This document shows positions 43,078-51,979 of a stretch of 64,000 nt of DNA, in pieces. The stretch is from Spirosoma sordidisoli (lineage in GTDB: Bacteria; Bacteroidota; Bacteroidia; Cytophagales; Spirosomataceae). Where the stretch lies: positions 62,001 to 126,000 of the forward strand of contig NZ_SBLB01000004.1 in the NCBI RefSeq assembly GCF_004138325.1. The letters are read 5' to 3'. The translations under genes were made by a program, and so were the position numbers. Under the pieces are notes generated by a model that worked only from the letters and a program-made list of their open reading frames with translations, was not told the DNA's origin and made no database searches. Each line of letters opens with the position of its first letter. Within the stretch, counting starts at the first letter, position 1.

Positions 43078-46059
43078 TTGAAGAAATATTACGTTTGCTG
43101 GATATGGCTCTTTCTGGCCTGTCTGTCGTCCGGTACAGTTTTCGCCCAGCTGAGTATCAGCAGCCCGGTGGCCCGCATGGTCGTCCAGCGCAACCTCTAC
43201 AACGAAGCCAACATCCTGGTGGCCGGACTCGCCCCCGCCAACGCCACCGCCGTCGAAGCCCGTCTGGTGCCCCTCGCCCTGGGGCAGGGACAACTCACGG
43301 CCTGGACCAGCCTGCCGTTTCTGGCCACGACCAAAGCCTTTCGGGGGCCGCTGCTGGCGACCGGTGGCTGGTACCGGCTGGAGGTGCGGGCCCGAAACGG
43401 TGGCACCCTGCTGACCCAGACCAGCGTAGACCGGGTAGGCGTGGGCGAGGTCTTCGTCATTGCCGGCCAGTCGAATGCCGTAGGGGGGTTTGAGCGCGAG
43501 CCCGGCGCCGACGAAGACCGGGTATCGTGCGTCGATTTCCGGCAGGACGCGCTCGATGAGCAGTTACTCCCACTGCGATTCAGTCACGTCAGTTACGGCA
43601 GCAGCATCGGGCCCAGCCACCCTCCTCATATCTGGGGTATGCTGGGCGACATGCTCGTTCGGCGGCTCAACGTTCCGGTTCTGTTTCTGGGTGGCGGCCA
43701 GCCCGGTACCTCCAGCGACCAGTGGCGACAGTCGGCGGCAGGCAGTACCGACGCCCAGGGAAGGCCGTACCCCTATCGGCGGCTGGGGGTAGCCTTGCAG
43801 CACTATGCGTTGCGAACCGGTGTACGGGCTATTCTGTGGCATCAGGGCGAAGGCGACATTGGCAGCAGCAACAATACCTATTTCTCTAACCTTCAGTACG
43901 TTATTCAGAAAACCCGCCAGCAGGTCGGTTTCAACCAGCTGCCCTGGCTTATGTCGCGGGTGAGCTACACTCAGGGCCAGACCAACCCCAACGTCATTGC
44001 TGCGCAGAACCGGCTCATTGCCGAAGTCAACAACGTATATCCAGGACCCTCGACCGACGACATGATCGGCCCGGACAATCGGCTGGGCGACGACGTACAC
44101 ATTGGTGGCAACGGCCTCCGACGCTTTGCCGACCGCTGGAACCAGGCACTGACCGACGATTTTTTCTATCAGACAGCGCCCTTTACCCCCACCGATGAGT
44201 CGGCCCTGCTCACCAGCAGCTACACACTTCCGCTCACCCGCCGACCCGGCGAAACGGTACTGGCTCCTTCGCTCCGGGCCGACCCTAACGATGCGTCCAG
44301 CCAGTATTTTGCGCAGCTCCTGCGGGCGTCGGACAATAGCCTCGTCACTGAATCGGCCCGGACCACTGCCAATCCTATTCCCCTGACCCTGCCCGGCAAC
44401 CTACCCGATGGGCAATACCGCCTGCGTACGCTCTCGACCCTGCCCGGTGCGGCCGGTACTCTGAGCGAACCGTTCACCGTCAACTTCTTTGCGCCCTCAT
44501 TCAGCCCGCCTACCCCCACCGCGCCGAACGTGCGGGGTGGTACGCCCGACCCGGCCATTCGGCGGATGGGCTACCGCTACGAAGCCGTTGTGCCGGCTTT
44601 CTGGTTCATGGCCGAAGCCACCACCGCCGTTCAGTGCCGGATCGAACGGATCGACGGCGGCAGCTTCTCCGATACCGGCTGGTATACCGTTCCGCCCAGT
44701 TCGCAGGGGCCCGACTATACCGACTTTGCTGATTATAACTACCTGCGCAACTACCCGCCCATTACCTTCGGCGTGGGCGGGGTTCCGCCCGGCCGCTACC
44801 GCATCTCCGTCCGGAAGCAGGGCGACAGCGGAGCGGGTATGTGGATTGAAACGACATTACAGGAAGGCCGGAATACGCTCTTCATTGGCAACGAACCCGT
44901 TTCGAACATTCCTACCGTTATTACGCCAACGGTTTTGTCGCCAGCGGTACCCTGCCGGGGTAATGCATTTACGGTCGCGTTCGATCTGACCGAAAGCCCG
45001 GTCAACAGCGGCAATGTTTTCTTGGTGAAATTATCGGACGCCGACGGTTCCTTTGCCGACGAAACGACCATCGGTACGGGTACCAGCAGCCCCCTGACGG
45101 CTACCCTACCCGCATCTTTACCCGGCTCAAATTACCGCATCCGGATTGTGGCGAGCAACCCGGCGGTTGCCAGCGCTCCCCTTCCCATCGATCTGTGTAC
45201 ACCCCTGGCCGACCTGTCTTTAGCGCTCAGCGTCAGCACCCGAACCCCTCGGGTCGAACAGCCCGTCACCGTCACGGCTGCGGTTACCAATACCGGGCCG
45301 TTTGCGGGAGCCGGTATCATAGTAGCGTCTATGCTGCCTACGGGCCTCTCTTTTGTCGATGCCGGGTCGGCCGAGGTGAGCGTAGCCAACAATACCGTTA
45401 CCATCAATACCGGATCGCTCAACAGCGGGTCAACACGCCGGTACACCTTCCGGCTCAAGCCAACCCAGCCAGGACGGTTTATCACCACCGCCCAGCTCAC
45501 CGCCAGCACCATTACCGATCCCGACAGCCAGCCCAACTCCGGCACCGGCGACGGCCAGGACGATACCGCCCAGCTCGACCTGCGCACCCCCGACAGTTCG
45601 ACAGCCGTATACGTGTCGCCCAACCCCAATCAGACACCGCTACCGGCCGTTCAGTCGAACCAGCCGCCAACCGACCCGGCCAAAGCCGATTTAAGCCTGC
45701 TCATGGCCAGCAGTACGCTGACGCCAAAGTCGGGCCAGGCGTTTAGCCTCAGTATCACCGTCGGTAACCGGGGAGGTACTATTGCCAGTGTGGCAACGGT
45801 ACAGATTCAGCTCCCAACCGGCTGGCAGCTAACCAACAACGCGGGTCTGGTCGTAAGCGGGCAGACCGTCACGGCTACCCTGAATAACATCCTGATCAAC
45901 AGCGCCAATACTGTCGTTTTATCCGTTCAGGCCAACACCTCCGGCACAGTACGGTCGCAGATTCAGACGTCTACCCAGGCCGACCCGGACTCCGTTCCCG
46001 GCAACGGCTACCAGACTGGCGAAGACGATGAAGCTTCACTAAATCTGCGTACTCAATAG
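43078..46059 (+). CDS. Secreted SGNH/SASA-type esterase with DUF11 modules
   Basis: 993 residues from a TTG start; no ATG occurs before the signal peptide (KKYYVCWIWLFLACLSSGTVFAQ). SASA (sialate O-acetylesterase-like) domain, residues about 110-365: Ser132 in AGQSN, WHQGEGD at 254-260, Asp339-x-His341 in DDVHIGGNG. Then a beta-sandwich with the paralogue-shared MGYRYEAV...FADYNYLRNYPP block, an Ig-like part, a DUF11 module closing with DPDSQPNSGTGDGQDD, and a final DUF11-like module ending DPDSVPGNGYQTGEDDEASLNLR. It probably deacetylates polysaccharides outside the cell. First of four related secreted genes. Confidence 0.85.
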   Translation: MKKYYVCWIWLFLACLSSGTVFAQLSISSPVARMVVQRNLYNEANILVAGLAPANATAVEARLVPLALGQGQLTAWTSLPFLATTKAFRGPLLATGGWYRLEVRARNGGTLLTQTSVDRVGVGEVFVIAGQSNAVGGFEREPGADEDRVSCVDFRQDALDEQLLPLRFSHVSYGSSIGPSHPPHIWGMLGDMLVRRLNVPVLFLGGGQPGTSSDQWRQSAAGSTDAQGRPYPYRRLGVALQHYALRTGVRAILWHQGEGDIGSSNNTYFSNLQYVIQKTRQQVGFNQLPWLMSRVSYTQGQTNPNVIAAQNRLIAEVNNVYPGPSTDDMIGPDNRLGDDVHIGGNGLRRFADRWNQALTDDFFYQTAPFTPTDESALLTSSYTLPLTRRPGETVLAPSLRADPNDASSQYFAQLLRASDNSLVTESARTTANPIPLTLPGNLPDGQYRLRTLSTLPGAAGTLSEPFTVNFFAPSFSPPTPTAPNVRGGTPDPAIRRMGYRYEAVVPAFWFMAEATTAVQCRIERIDGGSFSDTGWYTVPPSSQGPDYTDFADYNYLRNYPPITFGVGGVPPGRYRISVRKQGDSGAGMWIETTLQEGRNTLFIGNEPVSNIPTVITPTVLSPAVPCRGNAFTVAFDLTESPVNSGNVFLVKLSDADGSFADETTIGTGTSSPLTATLPASLPGSNYRIRIVASNPAVASAPLPIDLCTPLADLSLALSVSTRTPRVEQPVTVTAAVTNTGPFAGAGIIVASMLPTGLSFVDAGSAEVSVANNTVTINTGSLNSGSTRRYTFRLKPTQPGRFITTAQLTASTITDPDSQPNSGTGDGQDDTAQLDLRTPDSSTAVYVSPNPNQTPLPAVQSNQPPTDPAKADLSLLMASSTLTPKSGQAFSLSITVGNRGGTIASVATVQIQLPTGWQLTNNAGLVVSGQTVTATLNNILINSANTVVLSVQANTSGTVRSQIQTSTQADPDSVPGNGYQTGEDDEASLNLRTQ

Positions 46060-46228
46060 CTTTCAGTATTCTTATCGACCTACTCAATACTCAATTCCTA
46101 CAGGTATACTTTTTATATATACGCAAATACGCCGTTCAGTTACTTTATTTTTCGCTACTGGCCCAAGCCCTTTCATTTGTGTACAATGTGAGTTGTAAAA
46201 GACCCACCGTTCTTACTTGTACACCTTC

Positions 46229-49225
46229 ATGGCTTTATCCCGCTATAGATGGCTGCTGGTCGGCTGTCTGCTTCCTACTATTGTATCCGCCCAGCTGAGT
46301 ATCAGCAGCCCGGTGGCCCGCATGGTCGTCCAGCGCAACCTCTACAACGAAGCCAACATCCTGGTGGCCGGACTCGCCCCCGCCAACGCCACCGCCGTCG
46401 AAGCCCGTCTGGTGCCCCTCGCCCTGGGGCAGGGACAGCTCACGGCCTGGACCAGCCTGCCGTTTCTGGCCACGACCAAAGCCTTTCGGGGGCCGCTGCT
46501 GGCGACCGGTGGCTGGTACCGGCTGGAGGTGCGGGCCAAAAACGGCAGCACCCTGCTGAGCCAGACCAACGTAGACCGGGTAGGCGTGGGCGAGGTCTTC
46601 GTCATTGCCGGCCAGTCGAACGTATACGGCGGGTTCCAGCGGGCCAGCAACTCAGCCGAAGATCGGGTATCGTGCGTCGATTTCCGGCAGGATAGCCTGA
46701 GCGAGCAGTTGCTCCCGCTCCGGTTCAGCCGGGCGAGTTACGGCAGCAGCATCGGACCCAGCCAACCGCCCCACATCTGGAGTACCCTCGGCGACCGGCT
46801 CGTACAACAGCTCAACGTACCGGTCCTGTTTCTGGGGGCAGCCCTCGGCGGTACGTCCAGCAGCCAATGGCAGCAGTCGGCCGTCGGGAATATTGGCCCC
46901 ACGCAGAACACCGCCGTCTATCGGCGGCTGGGGGTAGCGCTGCTGCATTACGTAAGCCGCACCGGAGCCCGGGCCGTACTCTGGCACCAGGGCGAGAGCG
47001 ACTCCTATACCGATACGCAAACCTATTTCGATAACATCCGGCAGGTTATTGAGAAGAGCCGCCAGCAGACCGGCTTTACGTTACCCTGGGTCATGTCGCG
47101 GGTGAGTTATATCAATGGGCAAACGTTTCCCAATGTCATTGCCGCCCAGAACCGGCTCATTACCGAACTACCCGCCGTTTTCCCCGGCCCGGCCACCGAT
47201 AGTCTCGTCGGCTCCGCCAACCGGCCCGACAATATTCATCTGGCAGGTGCGGGCATACCCAAATTTATCACCACCTGGCTACAATCGCTGACTCCTGCTT
47301 TCTTTCAGCAGGCCCAGCCCTACCTCCCCCCTGCCGACGCCCCCCTCATCACCAGCGGCTACACCCTGCCGCTGGCACGACGCCCCGGCGAAACGATCAT
47401 GGCGGCTTCGGTGCGGAGCAATCCACAACTGACGGATAACAGCTATTTTGTTCAGCTGATCCGGACCAGCACGGGTGAAGTCGTTACGGAATCGGCCCGA
47501 AGCACCGCCAACCCCATTCCGCTGACCTTACCCGGCAACCTGCCCGACGGACAGTACCAGTTTCGAACCGTTTCAACCAGCCCGGCGCTCGTTGGTAAGC
47601 CAGGAGAACCATTTATTGTCAACTACTTTGCGACGCCAACGCCGACCCAGTCTGTGCTTACCCAACCCGTTGCGGGCGGAAGCCCGGCGCCTATTTTGCA
47701 GCGGGTTGGCTACCGCTACGAAACGGCCAGCCATAGTTTTTACCTGATGGTACAGGCAACCGCGGCCGTAGAAGTACGGCTGGAGCGGATCGACGGCGGT
47801 AATTTCGGCGATTCGGGCTGGACCCTGGCCCCGCCCAGCAGCCAGGCCCCCGACTACGAACAGTTTGCCGATTTCAACTACCTCCGCAACTACCCGCCTA
47901 TTGCCGGGGGCGTGGGTGGGGTCGAACCGGGCCGGTATCGGGTGTCTGTCCGGCAACAGGGCAGTAGCGGAGCCGGGCTTTTCTTCGAAACCCAACTGCT
48001 CAACGGCCGTGTCATCCTCTACGCAGCCCCGGAGCCTATAAGTTCTATTCCGCCGGTGTTGAACATAGGCATGGCATCGGCCAGAACCCCCTGCGTCAGC
48101 AGCCCGCTGCTGGTCGAGATGCTGGTTGAAGGCGGCCCGATGAACAGCGGCAACCTATACCGGCTTCAGCTGTCCGATGCGAGCGGATCCTTTGCCAATC
48201 CCATCACCCTGCAGGAGTTCAGTTCAGCCGCCAGCAACCCGGCAACGATGTCTGTGCCTATACCGGCGGCAACGCCAGCGGGCAATCAGTACCGGTTGCG
48301 GATAACGGCTACCAACCCGGCCGTGAGCAGCGCGCCCAGCCCTTACTTCTCGCTCTGTAGCCAGGCCGACCTGTCGCTGTCAATGACAGGCAGTAGCCGC
48401 ACGGTAGCGGTTGGAGAGCCGGTCACTTTTACGCTGACGGTAGCTAACGCCGGTCCGGCCAGCGCTGCGGATGTGGCCGTTCAGAGCCTGCTGCCCGCCA
48501 ACGTAGAGATTGTCGAGATCCTATCGCCGGCCATTCGCGTAACCGATCAGACGCTTACTGCCAGTGTGGCCAGCCTGCCGACCGGCTCTAAGGCCGACTT
48601 TGTATTTCGGTTACGCCCTACCCAACCCGGCAGCTATATAACAACGGCTCAGCTAACCAGCAGCAGTGCCCCCGACCCCGACAGCCAGCCCAACTCCGGC
48701 ACCGGCGATGGGCAGGACGATACCGCCCGGCTCGACATGCGCACCCCGGACCACAGTACCAGCCGGTTCGAATCGCCCAACCCCAATCAGACGCCCCTAC
48801 CGGCTGTACTGCCCAACCAGCCGGCGCCCGATCCGACCAAAGCCGACCTGAACCTGTCGATCGTCAGTGACCGCCTGCTGATGCAGCCCGGCCAGATTGT
48901 AAGCGTAAGTATTACCGTTACCAACCAGGGTGGGCTACCCGCAAACTCCGTACGGGTTGGGTGCTCTTTTCCGCCCAGCCTTGCCTTTCTGGACAGTCCT
49001 GCGCTGAGTGGCGGATACGGATTCGTAGCGGGTACGTTTGCTTCCATTGCGCCGGGACAGTCGGGTACCTTCTGGTTTAGAGCTACCGCTACGCAAGCCG
49101 CTCAGGCCCTCGTTCAGGCTCAGATCATAGCCGCATCGGCAGCCGATCCCGACTCCCGCCCTGGTAACGGATACCTCACTGGCGAAGACGATACGGCCAG
49201 CCTGTTTCTAACTATCCCTTACTAG
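46229..49225 (+). CDS. Secreted SGNH/SASA-type esterase with DUF11 modules, paralogue
   Basis: 998 residues from ATG 46229 (MALSRYRWLLVGCLLP; an in-frame TTG lies 12 nt upstream). The same domain order as the preceding gene: signal peptide, SASA domain with AGQSN, WHQGESD and DNIHLAGAG, beta-sandwich block, Ig-like part, two DUF11 modules, and the tail DPDSRPGNGYLTGEDDTASLFL. The region coding for the first mature ~110 residues is almost identical at DNA level to the previous gene, whereas the rest diverges strongly. Function as its paralogue, possibly with another substrate. Confidence 0.85.
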   Translation: MALSRYRWLLVGCLLPTIVSAQLSISSPVARMVVQRNLYNEANILVAGLAPANATAVEARLVPLALGQGQLTAWTSLPFLATTKAFRGPLLATGGWYRLEVRAKNGSTLLSQTNVDRVGVGEVFVIAGQSNVYGGFQRASNSAEDRVSCVDFRQDSLSEQLLPLRFSRASYGSSIGPSQPPHIWSTLGDRLVQQLNVPVLFLGAALGGTSSSQWQQSAVGNIGPTQNTAVYRRLGVALLHYVSRTGARAVLWHQGESDSYTDTQTYFDNIRQVIEKSRQQTGFTLPWVMSRVSYINGQTFPNVIAAQNRLITELPAVFPGPATDSLVGSANRPDNIHLAGAGIPKFITTWLQSLTPAFFQQAQPYLPPADAPLITSGYTLPLARRPGETIMAASVRSNPQLTDNSYFVQLIRTSTGEVVTESARSTANPIPLTLPGNLPDGQYQFRTVSTSPALVGKPGEPFIVNYFATPTPTQSVLTQPVAGGSPAPILQRVGYRYETASHSFYLMVQATAAVEVRLERIDGGNFGDSGWTLAPPSSQAPDYEQFADFNYLRNYPPIAGGVGGVEPGRYRVSVRQQGSSGAGLFFETQLLNGRVILYAAPEPISSIPPVLNIGMASARTPCVSSPLLVEMLVEGGPMNSGNLYRLQLSDASGSFANPITLQEFSSAASNPATMSVPIPAATPAGNQYRLRITATNPAVSSAPSPYFSLCSQADLSLSMTGSSRTVAVGEPVTFTLTVANAGPASAADVAVQSLLPANVEIVEILSPAIRVTDQTLTASVASLPTGSKADFVFRLRPTQPGSYITTAQLTSSSAPDPDSQPNSGTGDGQDDTARLDMRTPDHSTSRFESPNPNQTPLPAVLPNQPAPDPTKADLNLSIVSDRLLMQPGQIVSVSITVTNQGGLPANSVRVGCSFPPSLAFLDSPALSGGYGFVAGTFASIAPGQSGTFWFRATATQAAQALVQAQIIAASAADPDSRPGNGYLTGEDDTASLFLTIPY

Positions 49226-49344
49226 GACAACCTATATATCATTTTACAAATAAACAATAGATCTATTATAAGCAAAGTAAGCATACCGATTAATAAAATG
49301 ACGTAACGGATTTGAGGCAGATTGTTTACTTTACCTAGTGTAAT

Positions 49345-49371
49345 CCAGGTCGGTTTTGTGAGCCGACCTGG
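49345..49371 (+). promoter_or_regulatory. Hairpin upstream of the CotH-like gene
   Basis: CCAGGTCGG / CCGACCTGG (49345-49353 and 49363-49371) with a 9-nt loop, 35 nt before the CotH ATG and 120 nt after the previous stop. No T-run follows. Either a weak terminator or a leader structure. Confidence 0.45.
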
Positions 49372-49406
49372 GTTGTCATCATCTATACTACACCTCTTTA
49401 TTAACC

Positions 49407-51890
49407 ATGACCACACCAAGCCAGATAGCCACACTGGTGGTTACGCTGCTGTGCCTGTCAGGCCTTCAGAGTAACGCACAAACCTTGACCTCCTCCAACC
49501 TGCCTATCGTCATTATCGACACCGAAGGGCAAACCATTAACGACGAACCAGGTATCGTTACCAGCCTGAGTATCATTAACAACGCCAGTGGCATCAACTC
49601 CATTACCGATATACCCAACGAGTACCAGGGAAAGGCCAAAGTCGAGTTCAGAGGGTGTTCCAGCCAGAACTTTCCGAAAAAACCGTACGGAATCGAACTC
49701 CGCAATTCCACGCTGGTAACGGAATCCATAGACAGGGCGCTGTTCGGCTTTCCGGCTGAAAGCGACTGGGTACTCAATGCCTCCTATACCGACAAATCAT
49801 TCGTCCGCGACCCGCTAACCTACTACATGGCCAACCAGTCGGGGCGTTATGCCTCCCGGGTCAAATACGTCGAGCTGATTATCAATGGTGCCTACCAGGG
49901 TATTTATATTTTTCAGGAGCGGGTGAAGCGTGACGCCAACCGGGTCAATGTCAGAAGCCTCAACCCCGACGATACCAGCCCCGCCCGCATTACCGGTGGT
50001 TATATTGTTAAGGTCGACAAAAACTGTGGCGACTTCGATCCGAACCATGTCTGGTCATCGAACTACATGAGTCCGGGCGGCACTATTCCCCACCAGTGGG
50101 CCACCCATTACCCGAATGATGAAGACATTACCGCCCAGCAGTTCAACTACATACAGGGCTACATCGACGAGTTCGAAACTACGGTCAACAGCACCTCCTG
50201 CTGCAACGCGACCAACGGCTACTCGAAATTCATCGTTGAAGATACCTTCATCGATTATTTCCTGCTTCAGGAAGCGACCAGCAATGCCGACGGGTTTCGC
50301 ATCAGTGCCTACCTGTCGAAGCAGCGCGACGCCGACGGGGGCAGGCTATCGGCCGGACCAGCCTGGGATTTCAACCTGGCCTACGGGTTTCTGACAACCC
50401 CGTTCGACGGCAACACCCAAACGTATCAGGGCTGGCGCTATTCGGCGCCCGGCGACGGCACCTTTCCGGTACCGTTCTGGTGGGCCAGGCTGCTGACCTG
50501 CTGCCAGTATGCCAATAAACTGGTGACCCGGTATAAGCAACTCCGCCAGACCGTCTGGCAGACGAATACGTTACTGGCTTATATTGATACGCAGTACGCG
50601 CTGCTGAACCAGGGCTCGCTGAACCGCAACTTCACCAAATGGCCTATCATCGGCGTACAGGTCTGGAATGACCAGCCGTCCTACGTGGGGGCCACCCAGC
50701 TCGATGAAGTCAATCAGGTAAAAACGTGGCTGACCAACCGACTGGCCTGGATGGATGCCAACATCAACTCCCTGCTGGTGGAGCCACTGGCAACGGGCGC
50801 CCTGTCTACAACGGCCTCGGCCATTGGCCAGGGACAAACCGCCCAGCTGACGCTGGCCTTTACCGGTTCAGGACCGTGGTCGTACACCCTCTCGCCGGGT
50901 TTGAGCGGCTCGGCCGTCAGCAGTCCGGTCACACTGACCGTACAGCCCACTACTACGACTACCTACACCCTGACAGCTATCCGCAACGGCTGCGGAAGTG
51001 GTACAGCGTCGGGTACGGCCGTTATAACTGTCCTGATGCCCGCTGATCTGTCGCTGGCGTTCTCGAGCGACCGGCGGACAGCTTCGGTTGGAGAACCGAT
51101 CCAGTTTCAGCTGGCCGTGACCAACAGCAGCCCCGAATCGGTCAGTCTGGTTCAGCTCGAGAACCGCCTGCCTCCGAACCTTACCTTTACAGGCAGTTCG
51201 ATGCCGGGCGTAACGGCTGTCAGCGAGGTAGTATCCATGACCACTACCAACCTCGCAGCGGGTCAGACCATGCTGTTCAGCTATACCGTGCAGGCTACCG
51301 CGGAGGGAACGTTCCGTAATGCGGCTCAGATTGTTTCGGCCAGCCTGCCCGACGCCGATAGCCAGCCCAACTCCGGAACGGGCGACGGGCAGGACGACAT
51401 GGCCGAAACCGACCTTCGGGTGGGCAGTTCGGTCAGTCTGTTTGTTTCACCCAATCCCAATCAGACCCCACTCCCCCCCGTCCTGTCCAATCAGCCGCCC
51501 ACCGACCCCACCCTGGCAGATTTGAGCGTGGCCCTCGTCAGCAGTCAGCTGGCGGTATTGCCTGACCAGCCCTTTAGCCTCAGCCTGATTATCAGCAACC
51601 GGGGTGGTGCCGCTGCGGGTAATGTGGGGGTGCAGGCCGAGCTCCCTGTCGGCTGGCAACTGACCAGTAATGCGAGCCTGACCGTTAGCGGCCAGGTCGT
51701 ATCAGGAACCGTGCCATCGCTGGGAGCCAATGCGCAGACTACTGTAGTTTTGCCGCTTCAGGCCAGTACGGCAGGCACAGTACAAGCCCAAATTCAAAGT
51801 AGCACCCCTGCCGATCCCGACAGTACGCCCGGCAACGGCTACACCAACGGCGAAGATGACACGGCTAGCCTGACGCTTCGGGTTCGCTAA
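49407..51890 (+). CDS. Secreted CotH kinase-like protein with DUF11 modules
   Basis: 827 residues, ATG 49407, signal peptide ending SGLQSNAQ. CotH domain, about residues 30-450: VEFRGCSSQNFPKKPYGIEL, DWVLNASYTDKSFVRDPLTYYMA, YVELIINGAYQGIYIFQERVKRD, GGYIVKVDK, and GPAWDFNLAYG, where the aspartate is the metal-binding DFG equivalent. CotH proteins are atypical extracellular or spore-coat kinases. Then an Ig-like linker (AIGQGQTAQLTLAFTGSGPWSYTL), a DUF11 module with DADSQPNSGTGDGQDD, and the shared tail DPDSTPGNGYTNGEDDTASLTLRVR. It may phosphorylate secreted proteins, perhaps the neighbours; inference. Confidence 0.87.
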   Translation: MTTPSQIATLVVTLLCLSGLQSNAQTLTSSNLPIVIIDTEGQTINDEPGIVTSLSIINNASGINSITDIPNEYQGKAKVEFRGCSSQNFPKKPYGIELRNSTLVTESIDRALFGFPAESDWVLNASYTDKSFVRDPLTYYMANQSGRYASRVKYVELIINGAYQGIYIFQERVKRDANRVNVRSLNPDDTSPARITGGYIVKVDKNCGDFDPNHVWSSNYMSPGGTIPHQWATHYPNDEDITAQQFNYIQGYIDEFETTVNSTSCCNATNGYSKFIVEDTFIDYFLLQEATSNADGFRISAYLSKQRDADGGRLSAGPAWDFNLAYGFLTTPFDGNTQTYQGWRYSAPGDGTFPVPFWWARLLTCCQYANKLVTRYKQLRQTVWQTNTLLAYIDTQYALLNQGSLNRNFTKWPIIGVQVWNDQPSYVGATQLDEVNQVKTWLTNRLAWMDANINSLLVEPLATGALSTTASAIGQGQTAQLTLAFTGSGPWSYTLSPGLSGSAVSSPVTLTVQPTTTTTYTLTAIRNGCGSGTASGTAVITVLMPADLSLAFSSDRRTASVGEPIQFQLAVTNSSPESVSLVQLENRLPPNLTFTGSSMPGVTAVSEVVSMTTTNLAAGQTMLFSYTVQATAEGTFRNAAQIVSASLPDADSQPNSGTGDGQDDMAETDLRVGSSVSLFVSPNPNQTPLPPVLSNQPPTDPTLADLSVALVSSQLAVLPDQPFSLSLIISNRGGAAAGNVGVQAELPVGWQLTSNASLTVSGQVVSGTVPSLGANAQTTVVLPLQASTAGTVQAQIQSSTPADPDSTPGNGYTNGEDDTASLTLRVR

Positions 51891-51979
51891 AACAAACAAA
51901 AAAGTAAGTATTACCGTAGTTTACTTGATATTGGTACGCATCTTGTAACCTATTATCAAAATCAACAACCGTAACTATT

